A stretch of DNA of 64,000 nucleotides. Origin: Cryptomeria japonica. Its lineage: Eukaryota > Streptophyta > Pinopsida > Cupressales > Cupressaceae. Each line of letters opens with the position of its first letter. The stretch's first letter is position 1. Shown one piece after another: positions 47,251 to 58,800 of the stretch. The DNA is taken from NCBI RefSeq assembly GCF_030272615.1, contig NC_081413.1:331963302-332027301 (forward strand), written 5' to 3'. The notes under the pieces are model-generated. The model searched no databases. It was not told the origin of the DNA and saw only the letters and a list, made by a program, of their open reading frames with translations. The translations under genes and the position numbers were made by a program.

Positions 47251-48412
47251 TGTAATGGTGGAAAATTAGGGTTAGGGTTAAATTGAGATAATAAAATGAC
47301 TAATGACCTAATTAACCAATTACATTAAGGTGGAGAGGAATCTAATAGATCTATCCTTGAAAGACCAATATTGTGATAAGATTCTCGGTTCCTTGGATAG
47401 GGATTTCCCCTCCTTGAATTGAATTGAATTGTTGAAGATTAGGGCAAGATAGTGAACTATTGAAGGAATCTGACAGAAGTAGTAAGCTACAGGTGTCATA
47501 TGGAGCCACCAACCTGGATCTAAGTAGAAGAATATGTTTCAGATCTATTCCCAGAATTTCGGGCTAATTTTTCAAGACCAAGTAGTATCAGTTCGCCATG
47601 GTCCTCCAAATTTTTCACCTTCAAAAGTTGAACCTATTCGTCTCTATGGATTATGTTGATCCTCCTGATTACAACTTTGTACCTATTCCTACACACAAAG
47701 AAAAGGTTAAATAGGTTTGGAATCAACCTCGAATAAAGTAATGCAAATACTGATATTTAAGGAAATATACCTTAGATCCATAATTGTTGCTAAGATGCAA
47801 TGCTCTTTGAATGTAATCACAAATGTTGTATGAAATGGCATGACAAACACAAAACCCTAATCACACACACATGCTTGCATGGAAATAGACATTACTTTTC
47901 TCCATAATGCTTGATGATGAATATGCAACCTTGAAGATCTCTAAAAATTCTTGCTAATGAATGCTTCATGAATGCACAAATACTTTAGGTAAGGTGTGTA
48001 TGGAGACTTAGATCTAAAATAAATTGATTGGATGTCTCTATATAGGGGTCTCTGAGTAAATTATTGATTAGGTCGACCTCCAACAGTCATGTATGGCCTT
48101 GAGGGTCAAATCTTGGTGGGGAAACATAGCACCTGCCCCATTTCAAATTGGGGCCCCTTTAAGGGGGACCATGGCATTTTAGAGCACCATAGTCTAGACC
48201 AGGACATACCATGCCCTAGTTCTACTACAAAGGGGACCAAAATAAGGTGCCAAGGAGGTGGGTTCCCCTCTGTGATACCCACAACAACTTGTACATGATA
48301 TGAAAATTGGGTAATAAGCACAAATCAGACCTAGAGAGGGGATGGGGACTGGACATGCTAAAGTAGGAGCACAAACATGAGGTGTAAATTGTATTGGTTG
48401 TACGACACTACA
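47251..48412 (-). repeat. Shared LTR of F1 (5') and F2 (3')
   Basis: 1162 bp, TGTAATGG...CACTACA on the plus strand. The primer-site complement AACCC...AAAA precedes it (47237-47250); TTTAGCCCCCCACTTTAG, a polypurine complement, follows it (48413-48430). Internal sequences such as the CACACACATGCTTGCA block match B1 LTRs. Confidence 0.8.
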
Positions 48413-48473
48413 TTTAGCCCCCCACTTTAGAAGGAGTATGAGCCTACGTAAATACTCATATTAAAGTAGATAG

Positions 48474-48508
<35 letters not shown>

Positions 48509-50480
48509 TATTAGGGGCATAATCACAAGGAGATAAGACATCACTAATTTTGAGGAACCAAGCCCCCAATCTTAGGGTCTTACTCATACAATCTTATGAA
48601 AGGACACACAAAACAAAACAAATACAAAAAAAGGAAAACAAAGACAAAAGACAAACAATTGTAAACAACACACACCACAAAAGCTAAAAACCAAAACAAG
48701 ACTTCAAGTCAACTAGCCGAAGAGACCTCGATAATCAAAATGTCTCAACTATTAATATCATTATTGAAATGCCATCACAAGAACACAAGAAATCACATAA
48801 AAAATAGTAAGAGCATGCACTAAACCTTGAACCACAAATAGAAAAGTTGTGAGCTCCTGATTAGAAGAAAGGGAAGACATGGATATCATATTCTAGTTGT
48901 GTTTTATTGGGTGATCCATGGGAAGACGAGCAAGAGAGGACATGGATGCCACAAGCTAGTTGTGTTTTGCTAGGTGATCCATGCTGGGGAGGAGAGTCAT
49001 AATGGTTTAGCTATATTTTGCTAGTTCCACTCATCATGTTGTGTATGCTAGTGTCTAGTTTTGAGCATGAAGCATCTTGTATAAGAGTTTGTTTTCTTTG
49101 GTTTCGAGTATGAACACCTCATTTAAGACATGTAATGTTAATAAAAAAATGTTTGGTTTTTGGAACATCTCGTGTAAGACTTTGTTTTGTCTGGTTTTGA
49201 GAATGTGTAACCCCATGTAAGACATATATAAATGTTGCATCTAGTTTAGAGCATGAAGCATCTCGTATAAGACTTTGTTTTGTTGGGTTTTGAGAATGAA
49301 CACCATATTTACGACATGCAAAAATATAGTACAAAGAGGGCAATATGCTCTCCCCCACTTAAGATGTCAACATAGGCCTATGTTGATGTCTTAAGGAAGA
49401 TAGAAACAAGGATATGCACCTTTGACACCAAGGATATAATACTCTTAAAAGCACTGACGAGAGAGTTGAAAAATAGATATCTTGCAACAATTGTAAAAGA
49501 GAATCCTTGGAGGGGAAGAGATCTTTGCTCAAAAGACATCTACCTCCAAGAGGAGTTCTTGAACAAAAATAAGATCATTGAGAGGGATGAGAACAAGAAT
49601 TCATACCTTCCCCCTATTGCTAGGTTAAAGGGATGCTTGGTGAAAAATGACACACTTTTGACCCTAAGTGAGGGATTTGTTTATAATAGATTTACATTGC
49701 CAAGTGTAAAGAGTTTGTAGACAAGGATACACACCTCTTGCATAAGAGAGAATCCTTGAGGAAACAAAAACTTCACACAAGGAATGACATCACATTGTAA
49801 GGAAACACCACTCAACAAAGGAAAAGTGGATCCTTAGAAAGGATAGGAACAATCAATGCCCCTGAAGCATAGAGACAAAGATAAGGATTGCACAACTTCC
49901 CAAAGAGATATTATTCATAAGAGATGTACCAATTCAAGCAAGGAATAGGTCCTAACCAAGAAACACACATGTACTCGCATGGAGGATAATTCTATGCAAG
50001 AAAGGACATCATGTTATGAAAAATTCAATACAAAAGAGATGTAATCTTCAAAAGGATAAATAGGAAAGAAGGATGCGTTATCCTTGCCCCCAAGCAAGGA
50101 GACAAGATAACCATGATGAAAGATCACACACCCCTTAGAAGAGATTATTCATAAGATATGTGTTGTTTCAAGCAGGGAATAGGTCCTAACCAAGGAACAC
50201 GTATGTATTTGCATAAAGGATAATTCTATGCAAGAAAGGACATTATGTTATGAAAAATGCAACTCATAAAGGAAAATGTGAATCCTTGGGGAGATGAAAG
50301 AGAGAAAATTATTCATTCCCCCCCCCCCCCCCAAGCGTAGAGACAAGAATAAATAGACTATTATGTTTCTCACCAAGTATGATTGCACTTGAAGTTGTAC
50401 CACCATGAATGGCAATGAGCCCCCAATAGGTAAGCTAACAATTTCACATAGTGAGGAGCAACATAATAAGAACTTTGATG
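48413..50480 (-). other. F2 3' noncoding region with repeats
   Basis: Polypurine tract at the left end, a GA run at 48478-48505, a duplicated TAGGTGATCCATG unit (48890-48990), GGTTTTGAG/TAAGAGTTTGTTT units (49050-49320), a two-copy unit of about 240 bp around 49940-50280 and a run of 14 C at about 50320. No genes recognised. Closely parallels B1 35829-38041. Confidence 0.6.
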
Positions 50481-51432
50481 TTATTTGAAATGATTATGAG
50501 AAATACACCATTCATTGTCACCTGTTACTTTTATGATACCTAAATCAATATATTGTTGTACTTTAATTTGCAAGGCTTGACACTCATTAGTAGAATGACC
50601 ATGAATTTGATGATACGTGCAAAAAGAATTTTTGATATGTTGTCCACATTTCCTTCTTCTTTTAGGCCAAATAAGAGAAATTAAATTGGCATGAAGTAGG
50701 TCGGACAAAACATTATCTTGTTGTAATACCGAATTGTAATCAGAAGATGTAAATTCACTAGATAATGGACGAGAGGATGTTGACAAAGTAAGAGGTTGGT
50801 AATCTAGATTTTCATTAGAAAAAATGTGATTTCTCATGATTTTTAAGACCTTGTTGCACACATCCTAAAAATTGTCCATTGTATCCATGTGTAGGATTAG
50901 GAGAGGGTTTCCTCTTAGGTGGAATTGGATTGAAGTTTAAAGAGGCCCAATCAATATCTAGACATGTGTTAGGATAAAAGTTTTAAGTATAAAATTTAGT
51001 CATCTTAGATTTTCTACAAAAATAAAGTGTGAAATATAATGACCCCCAATCATACTTCAAGAGTTCTTCTAGAAGATCATCTTTAGTAGGAGATGGTGTA
51101 GTTGTTTGAATTAGAGAAAGGATTGTAGGAACTAACAAAGTATATTTTCATTCAATTTGTATGTTTTTTGTAACCTTCTAAAGTAAACAATCCATTATTA
51201 TATGTGTAAGGCACCACATAATAATCAAGTTGATGATTAACTCCACACTTAACGTAAATTTTTGGTTTTTGTTGAGGTTGAGAGACATCTTGATCAAGGT
51301 GGACAGTAACCTTACGGTTTTCATCAACATGAATGACATTGACTTGATCTTTGTTAGGTTCATTTTTTGGAGAGAGAGTATTTGAAACGTTATAATGATG
51401 AAAAATAGTATCATCCTCTTGCTCTAAGGCAT
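50481..51432 (-). pseudogene. gag: Gag remnant of F2
   Basis: 50861-50481 (126 codons) has a zinc knuckle CTYHQIHGHSTNEC followed by QALQIKVQQYIDLGII. 51432-51152 (about 93 codons) ends with a LFTLEGYKKHTN segment. The region between is broken. The upstream piece abuts the LTR with no leader or primer site, so the 5' end of F2 has been deleted. Confidence 0.6.
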
Positions 51433-52385
51433 CTTTATGATTAACCAATTACATTAGGGAGAAGATAAATCTAATAGATCTAGCCTTGAAAGATCAATAT
51501 TTTGATCAAATTCCTAGTTCCTTGAATAGGGATTTCTCCTCCTTGAATTGAATTGTTGAAGATTAGGGCAAGATTGCGAACTATTGAAGCATTCTGACAA
51601 AAATAGTGAGCTACAAGTGTAGTACAGAGCCACCAACCTAGATCTGAGCTTTATATTTGTTCCCATAAGTTCGGGTTGATTTTTCAGGATCAGGCAGTTT
51701 CGATTCGCCATGGTCCTCTGAATTTCATGTCATTGAAAGTTGAACCTGTTCATCTCTATGAATTCTATCAATCCTCCTAATTATAGCTCTATACCTATTC
51801 CTTCACATAGAGAAAAGGGGAAGTATGTTGGGAATAGGGGTTTACCTTAGGTCAAACCCTAGTTTTGGAATTAACCATAAAATTGAATTGAAAGATGTAA
51901 ATGAAGGACTGCAGTAAGATACTTTACCTTTGAGGGAAATGCTAAAAATGATTGAAACACTAATGATATACCTTAATGAAGTTTTGTTCGTCTCCACAAA
52001 GGAATTAGGGTTTCGTGTAGGTTGTCTTCATAAAACATAGAACATGAATGTCCTCTCCAATGCTTGAATCTTGACTTCACTTTTGCCCCAATGCTTAATA
52101 GAAGATTGATTGCATGTTAACTTGAATTCGCTAGAGTGTAATTGAGATCTTGAATCATTAGGTTTAAAATGAGAGGGGTAGACTTCCTTTTATACTTGCT
52201 TGTTGAAAATCCAATTGAATTTTTGCAACAAGCCGACATAGGACTAGATTTCTTGCTCATCAAAGGTGACCATTAGAGGGGGCCAATTTGGGGACAATTT
52301 AAGAAGCCTAAGGCATACCCACCTTGATCCTCAATTAGGACTAGGGTGTAGTACGTCCTGGTCTTGCAAAAAATGCTTGGTTTCA
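51433..52385 (-). repeat. Truncated 5' LTR of F2
   Basis: Homologous to 47309 onward of the shared LTR (ATTAACCAATTACATTA..., then the AATAGGGATTTCTCCTCC block). The first about 58 bp and the last part are missing; the right edge meets a microsatellite. Confidence 0.65.
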
Positions 52386-52578
52386 AGGTGCTCCCAATAT
52401 GTATATGCATATGTATACATATACATACACACACATACACATAGACATACACATACACATATACACATACACACATACATACATACATGTATGCATATTT
52501 ACACACACACACATATACATACATATATACACACACACATATGTATGTACATATACATACATACATATATAATGTTTG

Positions 52579-52609
<31 letters not shown>

Positions 52610-52715
52610 CTGTGTGTGTGTGTGTGTGTGTATATATACGTGTGTGTGTGTGTATGTATATGTATATGTATATGCATATGTATATGTGTATGTATGTATA
52701 TGTATATATACATAT
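52386..52715. repeat. Compound TATG/CA/TG microsatellite
   Basis: Alternating TATGTATA, ACACAC, TGTGTG and TATATA blocks. It directly abuts the LTR of A-right. The ORFs on both strands are artefacts. Confidence 0.95.
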
Positions 52716-52738
52716 TGCAGACACCCAAAATTGTCCAG

Positions 52739-52975
52739 TCTAATTAAATAAATATTTTATTTATTTAATTATCTAAGCTTAATTTTTCTATTAATTAAAT
52801 AAATCTTTATTTATTTAATTAATTCATTTATCCTCTTCTAGCCTTATTTCTCATTTAAATAAATACATTTATTTATTTAAATTATCATTTTCCTAAATTA
52901 AATAAATATCTTATTTATTTAATTATCCTACTTCTTCTATTAATTAAATAAATCTTTATTTATTTAATTAATTCA
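52739..52975. repeat. Ladder of five AT palindromes in the A-right LTR
   Basis: Palindromes near 52741-52772, 52789-52823, 52855-52883, 52895-52925 and 52938-52972, each ATTAAATAAATA facing TATTTATTTAAT across 3-4 nt. Order and spacers match A-left. Confidence 0.8.
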
Positions 52976-53131
52976 TTAGCCTTTTCTACCCATGACACAT
53001 GCCATTCATCTCTTAATTCATACACTACCTACCCCTTTCATTATTTTATTATTTCTTTTACCTACCCTCTAATCGTAGCCGACCTCCTTTTACACCTCTC
53101 AATCTTATCCCTCCATTTCATATTGTGTCTT

Positions 53132-53141
53132 CTATTTAAGG
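53132..53141 (+). promoter_or_regulatory. TATA-like box in the A-right LTR
   Basis: CTATTTAAGG, aligned with CTATATAAGG in A-left; likely a weakened copy. Confidence 0.5.
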
Positions 53142-53482
53142 AGATGCCTTCTTCATTATCAAACCCTAATCGACAATTTGGAGGACTTGACTACACTACG
53201 ATCCTACTTGCAACCACATTCCGTTCTTTGTTGAGCTCTTGTGCATATAAAATCTGAGAGCAAATATATCAAGCAAGATCAATGGAGATAGGAAGAATGG
53301 AGATCAAAACCCTATTGGACATGTGATGGTATAATCTTTGTGATTTCATTTGATTTGCATTGTCTTAGGTAATCTTCATATGTTATGGTGGATCTTTGTT
53401 GATTGTTAGGCTAGGGTTTTGTGGTTGGATTCATTTAGCCTTTCAATCTTGTTATTATTGTTATCCATTTTCACCATATACA

Positions 53483-53503
53483 TTTTGGCACGCCCGGTGG
53501 GAC
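53483..53503 (+). promoter_or_regulatory. Primer-binding-site-like sequence of A-right
   Basis: TTTTGGCACGCCCGGTGGGA after the LTR. CCC and GGG inside it are complementary, and the following bases add a GGGAC/GTCCC pair, so the segment may fold on itself. tRNA not identified. Confidence 0.6.
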
Positions 53504-53589
53504 TCTTGTCCCTTTGCATTTAACCTCCTTGTTGCAGATCTTGTGTTTTGAAGTTGCAGATCGGACATTTTCGGCAGCATTTTTGGTAT

Positions 53590-53892
53590 TTTCGCGTCTG
53601 CGCACTTTCGGATCGCGTTTTTTATTTTTAGGCGCGTCTGAGACAAATTTATCCGCGTTTGTGTTTTGTCAATATTTCGTTTTGCAGGTTCCGGGATAGG
53701 CGCGTCTGTGTCTTTTTTATCCGCGTCTGTGTTACAGAAGCGCGTCTGTGTTACATAAGCGCGTCTGTGTCGTATTCACCCGCGTCTGCATACAGAAAGC
53801 GCGTCTGTGGTTTTTAATCGCGTCTGTGTCTCATAGAACCGCGTTTCTGTTTCGGAGTCGCATCTGCGTAGGAGGTAATCGCGTCTGTGTAT
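53590..53892 (+). repeat. CGCGTCTG repeat cluster A in the A-right leader
   Basis: Thirteen same-orientation copies of a CGCGTCTGTGT-like word at irregular 14-35 bp spacing; ten contain exact CGCGTCTG. Linkers are unique. A-left has the 304-bp array at this place instead. Confidence 0.85.
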
Positions 53893-54399
53893 TGCTTGTT
53901 TCAAAATTTTGAAAATTTTATTGATTCGGTTTTCGGATTTTGCATTTAGGGTTTCAGATCTGGTTTACTTTTGGACTAACATTTTCAGATCTAGCTAACA
54001 AAATTGGTGCAGCTTGTCTTGAAAGCAAAATCGTTTGGTTGAAGGCCCCTATTTTCACAAAGTCTTTTGGGTTTTAAAAATTTACCTAACTTGTGTGCTT
54101 GTAGGGAGGGGTGATCATTTGAAAACAACCCAAACTACTAACAAATCTTTGGTGCAGGTCCTTGGCAAGGTTTTTTTTTTGGATTTTTATTGTGTGCCTT
54201 GTTTTCATGGACTAGCAAACACTTCCATTGGTGCACTAAAATTGAATCATTGTCTTTTGTGTCTTGAGCAATAGGCTCTTTTTGTTTAATCTTTAGAGGG
54301 TCTGTCTTCCCGTGTGGTCATTAGGACTACTAGTGAGAAGAGAACGACCCAAGTGGTAGCGAGGAAAACCCACCTCATCCGAACCACTATAATCAAATG
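53893..54399 (+). other. A-right leader, middle part
   Basis: Aligns with A-left 6809-7180 (CCTTGGCAAGG and ATTGAATCATTGTCTTTTG blocks). No coding features. AGTGGT (54350s) can pair with ACCACT (54380s). Confidence 0.5.
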
Positions 54400-54423
54400 T
54401 ATTCATGGTGAAAACTATGAATA
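54400..54423 (+). other. Leader hairpin with GGTGAAAACT loop (A-right)
   Basis: TATTCAT and ATGAATA form a perfect 7-bp stem around the loop GGTGAAAACT. A-left has the same loop and a stem with one wobble pair. The loop equals the opening 9-mer of the post-pol modules. Confidence 0.7.
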
Positions 54424-54860
54424 ACGTGTGCTGATTAGTTCATACCGACACTATGTCTCCCCATAAACCCGTTTGATCAAATTTATTTGATCAGTTGTAG
54501 GGCATAACCCCTACCGGCTGGGAGCCTTTTGTATTTACAGAGCTGAAAGTGCCGCATGTATGGCCACACGAGCGGATGCCCTTACTAGCACCATTTTGTT
54601 TTAGAGTCCCAAATCCTTCTAGTTGTTGGGGCAGGAGGGCGGACCTCTGGTAGCGACCCACACACATACGGTTCTTAGTAGAGATACAAAGTTCGCCATG
54701 GGGAGTTTTCATGGGGATTGATGCTTGGTTGACCCGAGAAGTGAGTGCCGAGGGTGGAGCCAGTGAAGTCAAGCATCTAAGTATCCACTCTTAATAGTGT
54801 AGCCTCAGGGGTAAAACCCCATGTGGGATCAACAACTATTGTCTTGGCCAGCCATAAGAA
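54424..54860 (+). promoter_or_regulatory. Conserved structured leader block of A-right
   Basis: Closely conserved with A-left 6340-6784. Includes a TGATCAAA/TTTGATCA hairpin (54474-54493) and GTAGGG/CCCTAC (54497-54514), then a GC-richer stretch with CGGACCTCTGG and a GGCCAGCC end. No ORF conserved. Candidate packaging or translation element. Confidence 0.6.
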
Positions 54861-55124
54861 TTGTGTTTGACTTATGTTAAACATTCAGAACATTCAAGAC
54901 CAAACAGCAAAACATTGTGTCTTTTGTGTCTTCAAGTGTATGCAAAACATTTTTTACATCAAACAACACACTTTTCTTGGAGTCATTTTGGAGTCTAAAC
55001 ACTAGCAAACATTGAGTCCTCATCAACATTGTGTCCTCTTGTCACGAAAAACAGTCAAACAGTCAGATTGAGTCACAATAAAAACGACTTCACAGATTGG
55101 AAAAATTGCACAAATTTTACAGAA

Positions 55125-55388
55125 ACGCGTCTGTGTCTGTTTTAACAGCGTCTGCATTGTCTAACTGCATCTGTGCAGGGCAGAATAGCGTCTGTGTTTA
55201 TAACAACGTCTGTGTGGAATATAATCGCGTTTGTGTCGGGTGATCGTGTCTGTGTCCAGAATTGAAAAACTGTTACAGTCCAGCAAACATAAACAGGAAA
55301 ATCTCAGAAGCACGTCTGTGTTAAACAGAATAGCGTCTGTGTCAGGAAACCGCGTCTGTGAAGTATATAGTCGCGTCTGTGTCCAGAA
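55125..55388 (+). repeat. CGCGTCTG repeat cluster B in the A-right leader
   Basis: Eleven same-orientation copies, several with deamination-type changes (CGTG, CACG, TGCA for CGCG). It is an insertion relative to A-left: flanking AAAATTTTACAG and AGTTTCGG sequences are almost adjacent there. It contains an internal duplication of a GTTACAGT(C/A)CAGCAA segment. Confidence 0.85.
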
Positions 55389-55882
55389 GTAAAAAAAAAA
55401 AACGGTTACAGTACAGCAAGCAAACACAGTCAGTTTCGGAAATCTTGAGCTTCCTAGGTCATCTCTCTAAGGTTTTCATTTAGCATTCAACCTGTCTTTG
55501 GGGTCTCACATAGTCCATCATTGCTTCACATCTCATTTTACATTCATACTTGTCTAAACTTGAGTCAAAAGGTCACTTGCTTGTCCTCATCATACTTTGT
55601 CAACACACCACATACAACAACACTTTGCTAAGTGGTCCCTCATCAAGGTTTCTTACCTTTGGGTCTCATTTGGTCTTACTTAGGGTCAAGGTCAGCTTAC
55701 CTCATCAAGAGAAACTATCCTCTCTTTGGAAGTCACGCCTACTCTACTACATACATACTTGGTCTTACACTTTGGACATTGCAAGTACACTTCAGACTCA
55801 TTTACATTTCATCCAACTCTTGGTCTTCCATACTCTTTCCATTTTTCATCTAGTCTCTCACATCTTGGTCAATACCTAGTTC
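55389..55882 (+). other. A-right leader, gag-proximal part
   Basis: Aligned throughout with A-left 5630-6080. Short ORFs here are not conserved. Gag begins at 55883. Confidence 0.5.
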
Positions 55883-58800
55883 ATGGTTGAAACCCGTCTT
55901 CAAAAATCTAGGAGAGAAACTAAAGAGGCTCAAGAGTCTGCAAACATGAGTTCTTATGAGTATGACAATGATTTATTTTTCAATACTGATCACACTACAT
56001 TACCTGACATGGAGGCTTATAGAAACATTCCAAATGTTGAGAACATGGACACTACAAACAACAATGCTACACACAATGACAATATGGACAATTTTTCAGT
56101 ACATTCAGCAGATGTGGAAGAATCCATTATGAATCCCCATTTCAATCGATTGGTTGAGGAAATAATGAGGAGGGATAGACAATACTTCTTACACATGATG
56201 GCACAAAGTGGAGCCAAGATACCTCATGATTTTGACATGTCTCAAATAATGGAACATAGACCTTTGCAGCAACCTCACTCTAACATGGATCAAAGGAGAC
56301 CTAATAGTGGAGGAAATAGAGGACCACACATGGTACCTGAATCACCATCAGCTTTGCTTCAAAAACCAGAGGTCCCACATACACATGGTCAAACATATGA
56401 TACTCACCTTCGCAGACCATTATGGAAGTCTTATGGAGAAAAATATGCTCAATCACATACCAATGCTAAGGATCAACCACCAAAGCAATGGGATATTCCA
56501 AGGCATGCTCAAAATTTGGACACAAGGAAACCTCATGTCAAATTTGGGGGCAACACAATAGAACATGACATGCCTGTAGAATATGGTATACATGCGCAAA
56601 ATCGATATGGTGTTCCTCAACATGAAACTATACCAAGTGGTCCATATACACAGCCTCACTATAGACCTCCTCTATATGAACATTTGTATGATCAATATCA
56701 TCCATATATGCAACATGTACCTCCTCCAATGGGTACCTCAAACATAGGATATGGTCCAAGAAGTCAATCTCCACCTAAGAGCAGTTTGGAGCAACAAATC
56801 AGGGACTTACAAAAGAAAATGGAGGACATAAATGCACCAAAGCCAGCATACACAATGAGAGACATATGTCCTTATCCATTTGACAAGAGCATTCCAATGC
56901 CTCCTTTTCCTACACACTTTGTGACGCCTAAATTTGACAAGTATAGAGGAAAAGGGGATCCTAAGGCACACATAAGACAATTTTTCACAGCTTGCATTGA
57001 AGTAGCTTCAGAAGAGACATATTTGATGAGATTATTCCCACAAAGCTTAGGCGATCAAGCTATGGAATGGTTCTCCCAACTCCCACCTAGTATTAAGTCA
57101 TGGGGTGACTTAGCAGAGGCATTTATTCAACATTTCTCCTATAACATAGAGACAGACATATCAGTCACTACTTTGTGCAACACCAAGCAAAAAGAGGGAG
57201 AATCTTTTGCATCATTTTTACAAAGATGGAGAAATCTAGCCAGCAAATGCTCTTGCGAAATTCCACAAAAGCAAATGGTAGAAATGTTCACCCAGAATGT
57301 TAATAAAGACATTGGCTATGATCTAAGGAAAGCTTGTTTGTCCACCTTCAAGGACGTCATTGAAAAAGGCTTAGCAACAAAGAAGGTCCTAATTGAGCAA
57401 GGAGTCATTAAGATATTCAAGGAAAACAAAGATGACTTTAAAGGAAAAGACAAGCCAAGATTTTGGAATAAAAACAAGAACACAGTCAATGATGGTGTTG
57501 TTGAGGCCAACACAGTGCGACCCAAATTCATCTTTTCGGGATCAAGTTCTACAAACAATCAAGTGAATACTCAAACAACGTCCAGGTCACGAAGGAAGTA
57601 CACCCCATTGGAAGAACCACTTGAGTCAGTTTTCAAGAAGTTAGTGGCAAACAAGGTGATCACAATTCCAGATTTCCCGCCATATGAACCAAAGGTTAAA
57701 CCAAATTGGTGGAATGATGATGAGTATTGTGAATTTCATAAGAGAAAGGGTCATAAAACAGGTAATTGTCATCGACTGAAGAATATTGTGCAAGATCTCA
57801 TTGATAGAGGTGACATTGAGATTGAGGGACACTCATCCAATCAAGAACATGAGATGTTTAAGGAACCATTCCCAAAACATGACAAGGGAAAAGCTAAAGT
57901 CACAGATGATCAAGCCAACTATACTAGAGCACCTTACAACTATGATTCAACTATCAATCATATCTCGATGGACAATCATATTTCTACTATTACCATCAAG
58001 AACAAAAACCCTGAGAATCCTCCTCAGCGACCCAAGATTGTCCTAAGAGGTGTTGGATCTTCTTCCAAACCTACTTCTGAATGTCATGTTACAACTCATC
58101 GAGGTAAAATTACTTTGCCAGGTGCTTCAACTAAAAACACCGCTTCTTCATCTACCAAACCTAAGTATGACCTTGTAGAACAGTTAGGGAAGACACCCGC
58201 GCTCATCTCCATCCTTGAGCTCTTACGCATATCCCCCGCTCATAAATCTATTCTTGACAGAATCTTGAGAGACACCGTCATTCCTACTGATCTGAACGTG
58301 GACCAGTTTCAAGCCATGGTGGGATACCTTTCCATTCCACATTCCCTTACATTCACAGAAGCTGATGACACCTCTGTAAGTCAGCCACATAATGCACCAT
58401 TACACATTGAAGCCTTCATACACAAACATCGAATAAAGCGAGTCCTGATAGATGGAGGAGCTGGTCTAAACATTTGTACATTGAGCACCATTAAACAATT
58501 GGGATATTCCGATAAAGCTGTGAATTCAAAAAATCAAATCACCATCAAGGCATACGATGATGAAGAACGCTCATCCAAGGGCACGGTCACCTTACCTCTA
58601 AGAATTGGGCCAGTTACAAAGGATGTGGTTTGTCAAGTCCTGGATTTAGATCTCACTTATAATATATTGCTAGGACGTCCTTGGATCCATGAAATGAGGG
58701 CAGTCCAATCCACATATCACCAATGCATTAAGTTTCCTCATAATGGAGTCGAGGTAACAGTTAACGGCGATCCTAATCCGTTCATATATTGCAATAACTT

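Larger units (their letters stand above)
34416..52385 (-). mobile_element. F complex: tandem pol-less retrotransposons sharing a middle LTR
   Basis: Minus-strand order from the right: truncated LTR (51433-52385), F2 interior (48413-51432), full LTR (47251-48412), F1 interior (34416-47250, interrupted by B1 and a solo LTR). The middle LTR has a primer site on its left and a polypurine tract on its right, so it serves as 5' LTR of F1 and 3' LTR of F2. gag or gag-protease only. Confidence 0.75.
52716..53482 (+). repeat. 5' LTR of A-right
   Basis: 767 bp, TGCAGACACCC...ATACA. Homologous to the LTR at 8194-8986. The tip is TGCA where A-left has TGTA. Confidence 0.9.

Noticed and set aside
53590-53892. 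CGCGTCTG cluster considered as a CRISPR or satellite
   Set aside because: The word is only 8-11 nt, spacing is irregular and linkers are unequal, so neither definition fits.
54424-54860. Hammerhead-type ribozyme or retrozyme in the leader, suggested by CTGATTAG
   Set aside because: The conserved CTGATGA and GAAA core pair of a hammerhead is not present in the right arrangement.
57316-57558. Minus-strand ORFs opposite gag
   Set aside because: Antisense shadows of the gag frame; the same shadow occurs opposite A-left gag and carries no domain.
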